Assembly (NCBI RefSeq): GCF_037975245.1
Contig: NC_092569.1
Location: 23,154,168-23,218,167, forward strand
Direction of reading: 5' to 3'
DNA length: 64,000 bases
From: Apostichopus japonicus
Taxonomy: Eukaryota; Echinodermata; Holothuroidea; Aspidochirotida; Stichopodidae
Below are positions 49,901-61,085 of this stretch, in pieces. The notes beneath the pieces are model-generated. The model was not told the origin of the DNA, searched no databases, and saw nothing but the letters and a program-made list of their open reading frames with translations. The translations under genes and the position numbers were made by a program. The first letter of the stretch is position 1. Each line of letters opens with the position of its first letter.

Positions 49901-50399
49901 CTACCATAAAATATAAATCAACAACGTATAGCATATATGGATTATCGATAACAGAAACAGTAAAAGCAGTGCAAGATCTTGTTTACCCTAAAACTAGATT
50001 TACAAATTTGCATATCACAATTTACATTTAAATAATTAAGCAACCAGACTGAGTATATTATAGTGCGATGTAATTACAGAAAATGAAGTATACAACGTTT
50101 AGCATGTATTAGATGTATCTTGATGATTGGCATTGACGGTGTGTCTTTGTATTTGATTTTTTCTTCTAGGAGATTCTCTAAGTTATCACCGGAACCAGCA
50201 GTTTACAACAAAGGACCGAGACAATGACGCTTATAGTTATAACTGTGCAACTTATTATAGTGGTGCGTGGTGGTACAATGCTTGTAATATTTACTCTAAC
50301 CTGAACGGTGTCTACGAGAATTATTACTATCGTTGGTATTACATACCCGGAAGCAATAATTATCTCAAATTTTCAGAGATGAAGATTCGCCCTATCTAG
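40871..50399 (+). CDS. Gene D: FReD1-TIL-EGF-FReD2 gene lacking linker exon
   Basis: Seven exons are intact: 40871-40948, 46335-46507, 46741-47008, 47326-47537, 47728-48039, 48515-48779 and 50170-50399. The domain order is as in gene B. The 46-nt linker exon of C has no counterpart: a deletion of about 200 bp removed it near 46060. Joined as they stand the exons total 1538 nt, which is not a multiple of three, so signal peptide and FReD1 are out of frame. Either the gene is recently disabled, or an unrecognised exon restores frame, or splicing skips FReD1 exon A (signal exon to FReD1 exon B, or to the EGF exon, would be in frame). The remaining exons show no stops. Confidence 0.75.
40949..46334 (+). 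other. Gene D intron 1, including the lost linker exon position
   Basis: Homologous to C intron 1 plus intron 2. It contains tandem units of about 300 bp (anchors near 41064 and 41364) and an L2-like insertion. At 46050-46110 the sequence jumps from the TATATA tract to TTTTTGGGCATTC, skipping the exon found in C at 31749-31794. Confidence 0.65.
44745..45836 (+). mobile_element. 5'-truncated L2/CR1-like retroposon
   Basis: The element encodes the end of a reverse transcriptase: [25 protein letters not shown] (the catalytic YADD box), [39 protein letters not shown] and [11 protein letters not shown] one-base frameshift near 45648 separates it from the C-terminal piece ([15 protein letters not shown], stop at 45742-45744). 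The 3' end GCGCATTATAAATCTC plus a TTATTA tail is typical of L2/CR1 elements. Gene C intron 1 has the unoccupied site (31495-31512). In VPQGSVLGP the G is S, so the copy is likely inactive. Confidence 0.88.
46335..46507 (+). CDS. Gene D exon: FReD1 exon A
   Basis: 173 nt, acceptor TCCTAG, donor GTATGT, phase 1 to 0. [43 protein letters not shown]. The exon itself is intact; only its upstream partner is missing. Confidence 0.87.
46741..47008 (+). CDS. Gene D exon: FReD1 exon B
   Basis: 268 nt, acceptor CCATAG, donor GTGAGT, phase 0 to 1. [16 protein letters not shown] to [10 protein letters not shown]. Differs from A and C mainly at the end (LGNVSNY against LVNLGNY). Confidence 0.88.
47009..47325 (+). 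other. Gene D intron between FReD1 and TIL
   Basis: 317 bp, homologous to 292-608 and 33649-33966, but here it leads into a full TIL exon. Confidence 0.6.
47326..47537 (+). CDS. Gene D exon: TIL domain
   Basis: 212 nt, same length as in B, phase 1 to 0. [69 protein letters not shown]. All eleven Cys match B. Confidence 0.88.
47728..48039 (+). CDS. Gene D exon: TILa/EGF-like segment and FReD2 exon A
   Basis: 312 nt, phase 0 to 0. [45 protein letters not shown], then [18 protein letters not shown] and [14 protein letters not shown]. One codon longer than B because of DDD/ST. Confidence 0.88.
48040..48514 (+). other. Gene D intron inside FReD2
   Basis: 475 bp, homologous to A and C counterparts. 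Nothing else seen. Confidence 0.55.
48515..48779 (+). CDS. Gene D exon: FReD2 exon B
   Basis: 265 nt, acceptor TTTAAG, donor GTTTGT then TAG, phase 0 to 1. [17 protein letters not shown] replaces D in [12 protein letters not shown]. Confidence 0.9.
48780..50169 (+). other. Gene D last intron
   Basis: 1.39 kb, homologous to last introns of A and C. No coding signal. Confidence 0.6.
50170..50399 (+). CDS. Gene D exon: FReD2 exon C and stop
   Basis: 230 nt, acceptor TTCTAG, stop TAG 50397-50399. [47 protein letters not shown] residue pair separates the Cys of AWWYNAC from SNLNG differently (CNIYSNLNG instead of CxxSNLNG). Confidence 0.88.
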
Positions 50400-52415
50400 A
50401 TATTGGAGCTGACGAAGGAAGAAAACTGTTTCATCGCTGATCAACGAAATTAAAAATACAAGAGATATTAATTTTTAGAGCAATTGAATGTTTTTTATTT
50501 GCAAATAAATAGAACTACTTGTCCAATGTGTAATGGCACTACTCGCATTCTATCCAAGTTAATTTATCTAATTTATTTTCCCGTTAAACATTCGATTGAA
50601 TATGATGAAATAAAAAGGAGTTTGATACGATTTGTGAAAAATTACAATTGAAATAGATTAAATGGAAATGAAAAAAAAATGACAATACAGAGTGGCTCAG
50701 CCATAGGTGCAAGTGCCCCCCCCCCTCCTACCCCACTTCACATACGTTTTTTTTTTAGAAAGAAAAAAAATAGTGTCATCTACAAAAGATAAGGAAATGT
50801 ATATGATTTAGATAGGATAAGCTAATTGATTTTACAGTTAGGATACAAAATGGAATTCAAGGAGCGCGCCTCAAATTGATTGTCGAATAGGCTATTTTTA
50901 TTGAAATTATAAAACAGTTTAAAACAAAATGACACATTCACCCTAATATTAAACAAGATTTCCTTAATGCAAACAGAACACCCCTTCGTAGTAATGTTCC
51001 CCTTCAGGCTCGCACCCAGTATGTTTTTGGTATTGTACCAACCACCTCCCCCCCCCCCCCCTCCAAACTCAAAGTTTCAGAATGAGTGATAGTGATAATA
51101 CCTAATTTTAGGCATAATTTAAAGTCTAAATATAACTCGGAAAACATCACTTGACGTCAATTAGGTTTATTTGTGTCTTCTTTCGGGAGTACCCCCGACG
51201 CCACCTATACATGGTGGTCGGTCAAGCAGATAGGTATAATCTATGTTATGCTATGAAATTTACGCAAGAAACAGCTTCTGGGAATCTACAGGAAACGTAT
51301 AATTCTAGAAGAGACGGTTTACGAACTCCGTTTTATGAATCTATTTCCATTATTTCTGTATACGTGTTTGTCTCATCAGTGGCGGCGCAAAGGGAGTAGG
51401 GGACTCCCTCAAATCAACATGTTTCCTCAGTTTCCCCCCCCCCCACCCCCTCCTTCCCAACTACCTCCCGCTCGGTCGCTGCTGTAAAAGAAACCGAAAC
51501 AAATTATTTGACGTCCAAAAATTTGTTTGTGTAGGCTAACAAGCGCTATAACTTCCTGGGCTTCGCTCCCTGGATACCTACAGGCTCAAAGAAATTGGAA
51601 CCTCTAAAGTGTTTCTCTGTGCTTACGATAAACAGCTACAAGTGAGATGTCTGAGACCACTGCCGCTTCCGGGCTTAGAATTCCTCCCACAAAAATTGAA
51701 ATTCATCTTTCCGATATGTGGTCTTGTTCTTAAAGTCGCTAAGAAAGAACAAGAGATATCTCAAATTCAAACTATTTCCGGGGACTTTGAACTTAACAAA
51801 CGTGCGCTTTTGCACTTCCAAAATGTTTTCTCCCTAAATTGTTCGCTTGTCCCCTCACTCACCACTCCTCCAGTAACAATCCCCTCTCCTACCACCAAAT
51901 AGGCCGACACTTTCTCTCACGTTGAAAGAAAACAATTCAAAGTGTCCTATCAAATATTTGACAAGTTCCTTCTTGCATGCCATTTCAATAAATATTAAGG
52001 GTATCTATCAATTGTCAGAAACATTGCCATGCTCCTCTCGATCCTTCACTTGATTCCCGATACAAAATAATTTCATTACTCATTTCTTAGTTACTGTAAA
52101 ATGTATTATGTATAGGTGAATGTCCTAAACCGACTGCAACCGACTACAACTCGTCTCGCGTGACTGCGTAAGTGTGACACATTCAATTGAAGCTTTAATA
52201 TGACGTCATCGGCTTGTTGTTTTCGAACGCCGAGTTTTATCGAACTAGAACCAGTTGGGTGTGTTTTTTATTCGGTTATAGTGATTTATCATTGTTTAAA
52301 TAGAACGATTATACTGAAGTGTAAAGGATAGAAACACACAAGCACGGGACTGAAACGAGTGACATAAACGAATTAAAGTCACCTGTTAATAATTATACAA
52401 CGAATTCTCAGCAAT
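50400..52415. repeat. 3' flank repeat of gene D
   Basis: Close copy of 3100-5095, with CCGTTAAACATTCGATTGAA near 50580, C tracts near 50710 and 51050, and TTCCTGGGCTTCGCTCCCTG near 51553 (also near 4236). No gene seen. Confidence 0.75.
50504..50509 (+). promoter_or_regulatory. Poly(A) signal of gene D
   Basis: AATAAA 105 nt after the stop, equivalent to A and C. Confidence 0.55.
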
Positions 52416-53479
52416 GGTGAGAGTGACAACTACCGCCTGTTGGGAATTGGGACATACAGTAGAGCAGTAGGTGGGTAACATACTAAATATAAATGATTTA
52501 GTGGCTCCTGCGTTGTAAAAGATTGTAAGTTATTCACCAAATTCATGGTTTGAAACTAACTTTACAATTTTTTTTTTTTTTTTATTATTTGATATAGCTA
52601 CGGGAAAGGTGGGGTCACTATGATGATTTGGATTACAGAAATGTTATTATCATGAAATGGGTTGGAAATGTTTTCATATATTAACAGTAAACAATGGTTC
52701 ATAATAGCATGGCAAGGAAATACATGTGTAGTGAAAACTGCTTTATTATAGAATTAATTTTTAGAAAAATAATTAATTAATTAGAAATATAATTAGAATT
52801 TAAAGAAACCAGTACATACAACTTGTTTTATTAAAGGCACACTCTCAGCTAGGAAATTGCTAAAATAAAAAATCTTGTCTCAACGTATTCCCCGATTAAA
52901 AAATAAAAACAATGCTGCCCTCTTCTCACAGCGGCAACATATTCATTTCTTTAATATGGCATTCTCATCCTTAGCTATAAACAGCATACGCAAATGGGTA
53001 CCGTTACCGCGAAGGTATCAGATTTCCGAGATTCTAATCTGCCTCTCAGTGTTGCGTAACCTATAGGCACACTGTGTAATTGTACTGTGTGCTATTCGAG
53101 TTACGCAATTTTTCGATTTGCTATATGGAACAGTGCATATTGTACTGCTGGGAAAACGCTATACCAGCTCGTAGCAGCAGATAGTTGTTATGGAAAGTCA
53201 TATGGGCCCGTATGATCTCGTGCTGCCGATTTTTGTTGGAGAAATTGCTGAAGAAATAAAATGCGAATAGTTTCGTCGTGTTATTCTCTATAAACATGTG
53301 ACTGAATGTGTGCTGCTTATGTACTGTTATTTGACGAAACGACTTGCTTCTGGCTTAACGTTCTTCAATACTTGAGTTCAAAATAAAATAAAACAGTGAG
53401 CAAACAGCTTATCCACTAGAGAGCCTGTGTAGAAAAAACACGCACATAATACAGACAGGTTAATGAGCATGGTGAACAC

Positions 53480-53730
53480 AAAGAGATAGATGTAAGGGGA
53501 TTAGTAGACAAGGGATGGAGAGAAGAATGAAAGATAAAAACCAACAGGGGAAGAGGATAGGTAGGAGATAAACAGTGGAGGGACAAAGAGAGGATTAAGG
53601 GAAGGGGTAGGGAATAAACTGGAGAAGGACAACGGCAGAAAAGTGTGGAGAAAAAAAGGGGTGGAAAAAGCTATGAGAAGAGGAGTAATGGGGGAGGGGG
53701 GCAAGGGGAGAAGGAGGGGAATGAAGAAAA
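53480..53730. repeat. Purine-rich low-complexity tract
   Basis: GGGGAGAAGGAGGGGAATGA and similar G/A runs dominate the + strand. The minus-strand open frame (Pro/Ser/Phe-rich) is a by-product. Confidence 0.7.
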
Positions 53731-54985
53731 GTTAGTCATGTCCTTCCTGAATGTTGAGCCCATGAGGTTGAATGGTGCGAAGGCGTAGCATCCACAACCT
53801 CTCTCTGCTGATTTGCACTAGCTCAGGACGGCTACCTAAGGATTCAATCCCCTGGGCCTATAGAGACATGTCGTTAATGGTATGGTTGCATAGCTCCCAA
53901 CTCTTGAGAAGGCAAATGCTGGTCCATGCCACGAATTGCCGTCCTGGGGGAGGGGTATATGGGGGGTGTCTCCCTCCCCTTTTTATTTTTTTTTGAATCC
54001 TGGTGATGCCTACATGTAAACTGGTGGCACCTAGAAAGGCTTTTGTCACCCACAATTTTTTGAGAAATATGCATTTTTTTGTGTGTAACATCAATAAATT
54101 GAGTAGTAGGTGATAATTCATTCTTGCCCGTGGCATGAAAATGTTCGCTGCTCGCCCCAATGAAATGAAATATAGCCTAATTTGAGGTTCAAATGATGAT
54201 GTAAAGGAGGTTTTATACTCTATTATGCTTAATGCTAAAGAAATGATGGCTGCTAAGTCCAAATTTGATGCAATTTTTTGTATGTTTACTTGTCAATTAC
54301 AATGCAGGTTTTTGGGATGCTTGAGCGGGTCAGGGGCTTTGGGTGTTAGAATGCGGGTCCAACCCGCGAATTGTGGGTCAGTTGGGAGCTCTGTGGTTGG
54401 GAAGGTTAAAGTGTTCTCCAAAAAAACCTAAAAGATGAATGACCTTCGGCACAGGGGTAAACTGGACTCCTCCAGCTGCCTTTACTACATTTTACTGCAT
54501 TACTACAAACATATAATGGCTTCCACACCAACTCTTGACCAGAGTATGCTGTATTGGCCCCAAATAAACCAGATATTCAAATATGGTTACCTTTGGTCAA
54601 AGTTTTGAAACTGGTTTTATTACCACCTTCCAGGAAATTTACCTCACGGGGACATTCAGGCATCTTATGCTTTCAATTAAAATGCCTTCGAACAATTTGG
54701 AAAGTAAATACCTCTAGGAACATATTAAATATTCTAGCAATTATAGCATGCTAAATTGGGGACAATACTACATAGCCCACCTTGAAAATATCCTGTAACC
54801 TACTCTGGATAAACACTATCTAATATGGAAGAAATGCTTTGGTTAAAGTATGAATATGGTCACTTGAACATTAAGAAATGCAAGTGAGATAGTGGTAAGT
54901 TTTCCCTGCTCATGGTTATTGTATATAGTTGAACTCAATGTAAGAACTGTACAGATGCAATCAATGTGTTACAAATAAAAACATG

Positions 54986-55128
54986 TTACAATACTGACTT
55001 ACCTAACTTTAGAATAAGCAATACAAACAATAGTAGGGCAGTGTTCAAAATACGGAATGCAAGGACATATACCCAAATAAGGCTAGGAGACGCCATGCCT
55101 CCATTGTGGAACTTCTCCATCATACAGT
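54986..55128 (-). other. Exon-like minus-strand segment inside the TTAA element
   Basis: From an ATG at about 55118, 38 codons run to a consensus GTAAGT donor at about 55002. The peptide starts MEKFHNGGMASPSLIWVY and is followed by a hydrophobic helix (ILNTALLLFVLLILKL). It looks like a signal-anchor first exon. I do not recognise the gene, and no matching second exon was identified. Confidence 0.25.
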
Positions 55129-55721
55129 AAGTATAGCAGCTTTACATGCAAAATAACTTTTGCCAAAACTTCAAAAGACCCTATAATGTCCCCTGCATTT
55201 CAAACATCTCCATCTGCCACTATCTCCATCTGCCACTGGGCCGGACTGGGGTTATCATGAGAGCACTGAATGAACTGTTTTATCACTGCTAGCTGCAAGT
55301 TAGAGTACCTCTTCAACACTCTATGACATCACAAAATATGTTATGTTAAATTGATCTCACACAATACAAAATAAAGACAAGTTATTCTGTACCAACAATA
55401 AATAACCCAAGATCAATGTCACATTAGAACTACTGGTATGACTGAACAAACTACAGTAATTAAAAAGATCAGATATTGCTATCATGGAAAGCCAAATAGT
55501 GTACAATCAAGTATGTAGTGAAACCAATATTTCAATCATTTACTTATTTAATATGACACAGTTGTAACTTTGATGACATCAATTATGTAGTTTACTTACA
55601 CTATGAATGAACATGCAAATCAATGCTAAATACTACAGAAAGGAGAAGGATACATAACGTACTGAATGCAACAATCAATGTTTGACACCATGGAGAAGAT
55701 AAATTCCTATGATACATTGCA

Positions 55722-55943
55722 CTAGCTTAGTAACTTCATTTTACTGAGACACCATGTTTGTTGTTGTCTGTTATGGTACAGTTTGTCCAATTGTCTTGAA
55801 GCCTTGTGATATCTACATTCTGGATACTTGTTACTCCCATTGTCCACTCTTGTGTCCTTGATGTATGGTATTAAAATAAGCTGAGAAACTGCTTTGACAT
55901 CAGCTATTTCAAAATTGTCCGTATCCATGTTAACAACGTTCAC
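55722..55943 (-). other. Unrecognised minus-strand open frame inside the TTAA element
   Basis: 73 codons, including YPECRYHKASRQLDKLYHNR. It could be part of a captured transcript or chance. No domain recognised. Confidence 0.15.
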
Positions 55944-58340
55944 TATGCAAATCCATAGCTTTCACTGGAGAACAAGAAATATGACAATCATCTTACGTAA
56001 AGTAGAGAAGCACACATTTATTAATGAAACAATCCAACACAAATACTTCCAGTTCCAACCCTTATATCTGCTTGCAAAACATCCATCATGCCATAACGCT
56101 ATGCTGTGCTGTACTGTTCCTCTAAAGGATGTTCTGTACATCTGTAATGTGAAATGAAAATGGAAAAAAGACATATTTATGGCATTGTGTGAGGACAGAA
56201 GTGTCACAAAGATATACCTGTTCAAATGATTTTCCAAGATATGATTTATTTGATTTTAATTGCAAAAGAGACATTCAGGCTCATAGCCAAGGTAACTGGG
56301 TTGGAGCCAGCATAAATGTTATGTTCGTTTATTCACTGAGATTGTAACTTGCACTCATTGTAATAAAAACATAAAGAGAAAAGAATAAAAGTGCAATTTT
56401 TGAACACAAACTGCTTCAGACAGGTAGGTACCACATTCTACAAGATTGGTAAATGTCTTTATTTTTCAGAGATAAGGAAAAATACTACAGGTACTGTTAT
56501 CATTCACTTGTGGGGTTTGAACATTTTTGGGTCCCACACATTTACAGACCTCCAGTGGCTGTATTAGCACCATATTTAGCACTACATGTCTATGTCATTA
56601 ATATAACATAATACAATAAATGAATAAATGTGTCCAATGTCCTAAATCTGGTTAGTCATATACAGTCCTACAGTAGTAGACTGCAGACCTAGTTAAAATG
56701 TAGACTTATTTCGAGTTTCTTAATTGGGCGCACACCTTCAACTGAAAAAGACAAATAATACCGGGATGTGCAAAGTTAATAATATATCAGAATGCATACT
56801 GTACGCATAGCAGGGAAGTGCTCATGAATATTTGAGTGCCAGGCAGATTGGGCGGTAGTGTGATCCACACCCTGGGAGAGGGATTTCATGGGTGGGGTAC
56901 CCCCCCCCCAAATGGACAAATTTTGCACATGAAGTATGCTTAGGTGGTGCTATATTCCTATTCTGTGCCATATATTCTCCCAGATTTTGGTTATGGTAAA
57001 ACTTATTAAATTATCATCAAAATGTTCTGGGCGAAAAAGGTTAAATACTGTTTGTGCGGGGCGGCATTCAGAACTGCTGGGCGTACCATAGCTGCCCAGT
57101 GTGAGCAAATTCCTGACATAGTGAATTATATAACTTCCAACATAAATTACTGAATACCACATTTTGCCCTTCACTAAATAGTCAAAAATTCAAATCAATT
57201 TTGCAAACACAGGACAGTAATAACACTACTAGTTAAAACAGAACTTTGCTATTGGCAGCATAAATTCATCACATCTGCTTTATGATTTACAGTATGTATA
57301 GTGTCAACTCTGCAAGTATTCAAGAATGGTCCATTTACTAATATAGTGCAAACCTAAACTAGTGATGTGCAACAATTTCTATTATATTTCTTATTTCTAT
57401 GTTAGTAGTATACACCTGCAGTATTATAACTCATCTACTAATACCTTACATACACTAAATGTCATAACGTTTGATGTTACAATGGCAGTGTCCCAGTAGG
57501 CTTGCTCATACACTAATATGTCACTTAATTTCATCATGTTCAGGGATGCATAATTGCTTTCAAATATATAGCTAGGCTTTGCTTATTTCCAAGACTAAAA
57601 ATTACAGAATATTCTACAGGTGTGCCCTAAACAATGAAGTGTTTAAAAGATATATACTACAGAAACATGATATGGTATATAATGGGTGACCATTCTAGTT
57701 CTCTCACAAATCAGTAGTATCATTTTCATTTTGTATAATTTTTAGAACTGCATGATCAGATTATGTGTAGAGCTATGAAGCCTATGATGTTGTTATATTT
57801 TGGCAAATGTCTTTAATTTCAATATCATGATGAAATTATCAATTATTGTAAGACGGACTCAACGACCCCCGGAATGGTGCGTCATGTCTGATGAGGCGCA
57901 TATTTGGTGCGTTATTACAACTACAATATGTGCTTCAGTGTCCGTCAATGTGCCATGCATGGTGTATCCTTTAAATTAAATGTGATAAATTTTGTCGAAC
58001 ATAAAATGGTGGCATTCACAATTATTGGTGACATTGATTTGTTTATGTTGTCCTTGATTTTATGATTAAACAACGATGATAGCAAACTATCATGTTATGA
58101 ATGCATAAACATGTGAACAATATCTACTATCTTTCACTAATTCAACAAAGGAGCCTGTAGAGTTAGTGTAGCTTCTTTCTGAGAAGGCTTTTGAGTTTTG
58201 AATTAATTTGGAAGACTTAGTAATATCAGTTATCACTTTACACTACAGTTACAGGAAAAGCCGCTACCGTTTTTTAAGTTACTATACCAAGTTGGGAGTA
58301 TTATAGGCAAACTCTAATTTGGGTGAAAGAGTTTAAATTA

Positions 58341-58612
58341 CAAAGTGGCTATTCTTACAACTAGTCGTAACAATAATTCCCTTTTACGCATGCACAGTTG
58401 CTTTAACGTGGCTATTTTTACGACTAGGAGTACTCTTTTTACGACTAGGAGTAACAATATTTTACGGTTAAGGGATGGGTTAGGGTTAGGGTTAGGTTTA
58501 CCCCTACTACATACGCAGTTGCTTTATTTACTTCACTGCGCATGAATTCGCCGATGTTGTAAGAATAGTTTATAAATAATTGTTACGACTAGTCATAAGA
58601 ATAGCCACGGCC
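58341..58612. mobile_element. 272-bp inverted-repeat MITE with telomere-like core
   Basis: Arms GTGGCTATTCTTACAACTAG (58345) and, inverted, GTGGCTATTCTTATGACTAG (ending 58608) extend for about 34 bp. TTTAAATTA is duplicated at 58332-58340 and 58613-58621. The centre carries ACGACTAGGAGTA repeats and GGGTTAGGGTTAGGGTTAGG at about 58477-58496. A 9-bp duplication fits a Mutator-like element. It is nested in the TTAA element. Confidence 0.75.
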
Positions 58613-59774
58613 TTTAAATTAATTCGTACATTTTTTCTTTGCAAGTGGAGAATCATCCACAGCTAAAGTGGCTATGCGGTTTGACAAACAAGTGAAGCAA
58701 AGTAAATATCCTAGCCGATGCATATTAGACTTAAAAAAGTAAAGAACCCAATGCCTTAGTAACTTAATTCATCTTGGAGTTGCTCAGCAGATTCGAGGTT
58801 ATTTCACCACTTAAGAACCCATTCTCAGACAAAAAAAAAAGACAAAACTGAAATGGCTACACAAATGAGTAGTCTATAACTGAGAATGACCATGCATGCA
58901 AATGTGCAGTAAATTTTCAAGTTGTCAGACTAATTTATTTGTTGCTAGGAACTCTATAATTGTGCTGGTAAAGTAGAGTAGGAAATGAAAACAGTTACTT
59001 TATTGCGTATAGGCCCGTCCCTCACGTATCTCATTGCATACTAGACTTACAGTTACAAAATAAATTTGCCCATATCAAAAATGCTCTTGACAGGAATAAC
59101 CATCAAATTGAGGCAGGCCCTCCATGGTGCATAATTTTATAAATCTGGGCCTGGAGCTAGGCTACAGTAGTCCTACTTTTGCTATTGCTCCGCTCATAAG
59201 AAGTTGCATTTCTTTCGAGTTTAATTTTCTTGTGGGGAGATCTCCCTACCAAATCCATATTACACTAATGTAGGCTAAGTCCTATTCATATTTGCAAAGC
59301 TACCGAATCATAAACCAAACAAATGATACCGCACACTTCCATACTGATCATGCTTAGTAGGCGAATATAAGTAGAAAAGCATAAATAACACTTCATGAAA
59401 TGTTCGGCCTAGGCTAGGCTACAGTTTGTACAGCAGCCTGCACTGCAGTAGCATGGACACTGCGGAGTTCGGACACTTAAGCCTTAAAACACCCCAAAAC
59501 TATATCTCATGGTATAAATCACCTGAAACTATACTTGATATATGTTGGGTCATTTTGGAGAGAAAACAACTGTAGCTTCGTAGTTTTTTGTGCAATTGGC
59601 TCTTGCTGTAGGTTGTCTCATCGTGAAATCGCGTATTTCTTAGGGGTGTCCGAACTTCACAGTGTTCCAAACTTCGCAAAACTGACTATACTACTACTGT
59701 ACTAGCCTATGTCTCTCGGTGTATTAGTTGCCTTAGTTTGTAGTACTCGTAGTAGTAGGCCTAGCTAGCATGAT

Positions 59775-60130
59775 CTATTGAACAATATAACAATGAAGCC
59801 TACGGCAGACCAAACACTTCGGCCGGAAAACAGTATGCAGTAGCCTAAATAGTAAATATATAACGTTAGTCGTTAGCATAATTTGCTGCCTACCTTCTCG
59901 TATGATCTGCCATGCCAGTAAATGCTCCGCGAAGGTAGCATTGGTCATTTTGTAGATCCCCGATCTCTGTTCCAGTAGATCGCTTTTGGAGACCCAGTCC
60001 ACGTACGTAGCACCAGCTCAAGTACACTTTTCATTTCATGTCCGTTTTGTCGCTCACTGCTTTTGGCATTGGGACCCACAATAGAGCAACCTGTGCCTTT
60101 CACGTAAACAGCGCGGCGACGCGGCCACAA
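59775..60130 (-). other. CpG-rich, promoter-proximal-like segment on minus strand
   Basis: 60060-60130 is GC-rich for this window. On the minus strand a frame with MTNATFAEHLLAWQIIRE ends at a GTAGGC donor near 59893, like a first coding exon. The longer overlapping frame starting MWPRRRAVYVKG is also open. No family was recognised; it might be a captured 5' gene end. Confidence 0.2.
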
Positions 60131-60320
60131 TATACACGTTACGTGTGTTATGCTACCACTGCATGAAACTGTGCTATATATTACGTATATTTACATACAG
60201 GGTACACTGTACACTGGCAGTATATTACAAATACCGTGTCACGTGATTAACGGTGAACCATCGAAACATATGAAATTGGCCCGCCCTCTAAAAATTTCCT
60301 AGCTGAGAGTGTGCTTTTAA

Positions 60321-61085
60321 TAAATTACAGACACATTAGTAAAGATAACACGTTTGTGACACTCCCGACCTTCGTCCCACGGATAAATTGGTAGTGAAAG
60401 TCACCCAAAACACCAATGAATACTCAGCAGTAGTGCTTTGAGCTATTGCATGTACATTTCCCAAATGAACAGTAACGCCATATTGTACTTAACTGTAATC
60501 GTATCAATCGGTTAATTGAATTTATTTATAAAATGCTATAACGTTATGAGAAAAAAAACTTCCCGGCATGCATTTGATGCGTCCAACAGTTAAACAATTG
60601 GCATTTTTTTACCATTTACAAAGCTGATCATTTCTTAACAATGTCGTTTGTTTACAAATACAACAAACTCTATGAGCAGCTGCAGTAATTATTTCATAGC
60701 TATATGCTACATGCTTCTAAAACTGTATTAAACAACAAGGCAAGTAAAAGTACGGTAAATATAATAATTGGAATTACTTGTAAGCTAAATTCTTAGTAGT
60801 AATTATTATGTATGCATATCGATACCAGTTCAGGAATGCAAATATCACCAAACAGAAAATCAATAACATAAATGGTGTAGATGAATAAGTAAAGTAGAAA
60901 CTTCTACAACCAAAATAATTATTCAGTTTATTCTTGTGAGAAAGTAAGCCATACTCCTGACCCACTCTCTCCCTCTGAATTGATTCGGCAGCTGGTATAC
61001 ATACAACCGTAAGTACGTTGCACCAACTAACTTATATGTATCCCTACATGACGTGCTAGGTTTCATTCCATTCCACAGAAAAAAA
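60321..61085. other. Non-coding DNA between the TTAA element and the psi2 exon C
   Basis: Matches about 5821-6545. No gene seen. Confidence 0.5.

Larger units (their letters stand above)
52835..60316. mobile_element. 7.48-kb element with TTAA duplications and 24-bp inverted ends
   Basis: The left end begins AGGCACACTCTCAGCTAGG and the right end (reverse complement) AAGCACACTCTCAGCTAGG; the 24-bp ends differ at one base. TTAA flanks it at 52831-52834 and 60317-60320. The psi1 copy has the unoccupied site TTAATAAATTACAG at about 5817. TTAA targets are typical of piggyBac and some Sola elements, but the ends do not begin CCC and no transposase open frame is visible (longest frame about 134 codons). 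It may be a non-autonomous carrier of captured sequence. Confidence 0.85.

Noticed and set aside
53501-53704. Pro/Ser/Phe-rich minus-strand open frame
   Set aside because: It is the complement of a purine-rich low-complexity tract.
53858-54262. 134-codon minus-strand open frame in the TTAA element
   Set aside because: No domain, no splice context and low-complexity segments; too short and unlike a transposase.
57888-57915. Second CTGATGAG followed by a small stem
   Set aside because: A weak stem forms, but GTTA stands where GAAA is required.
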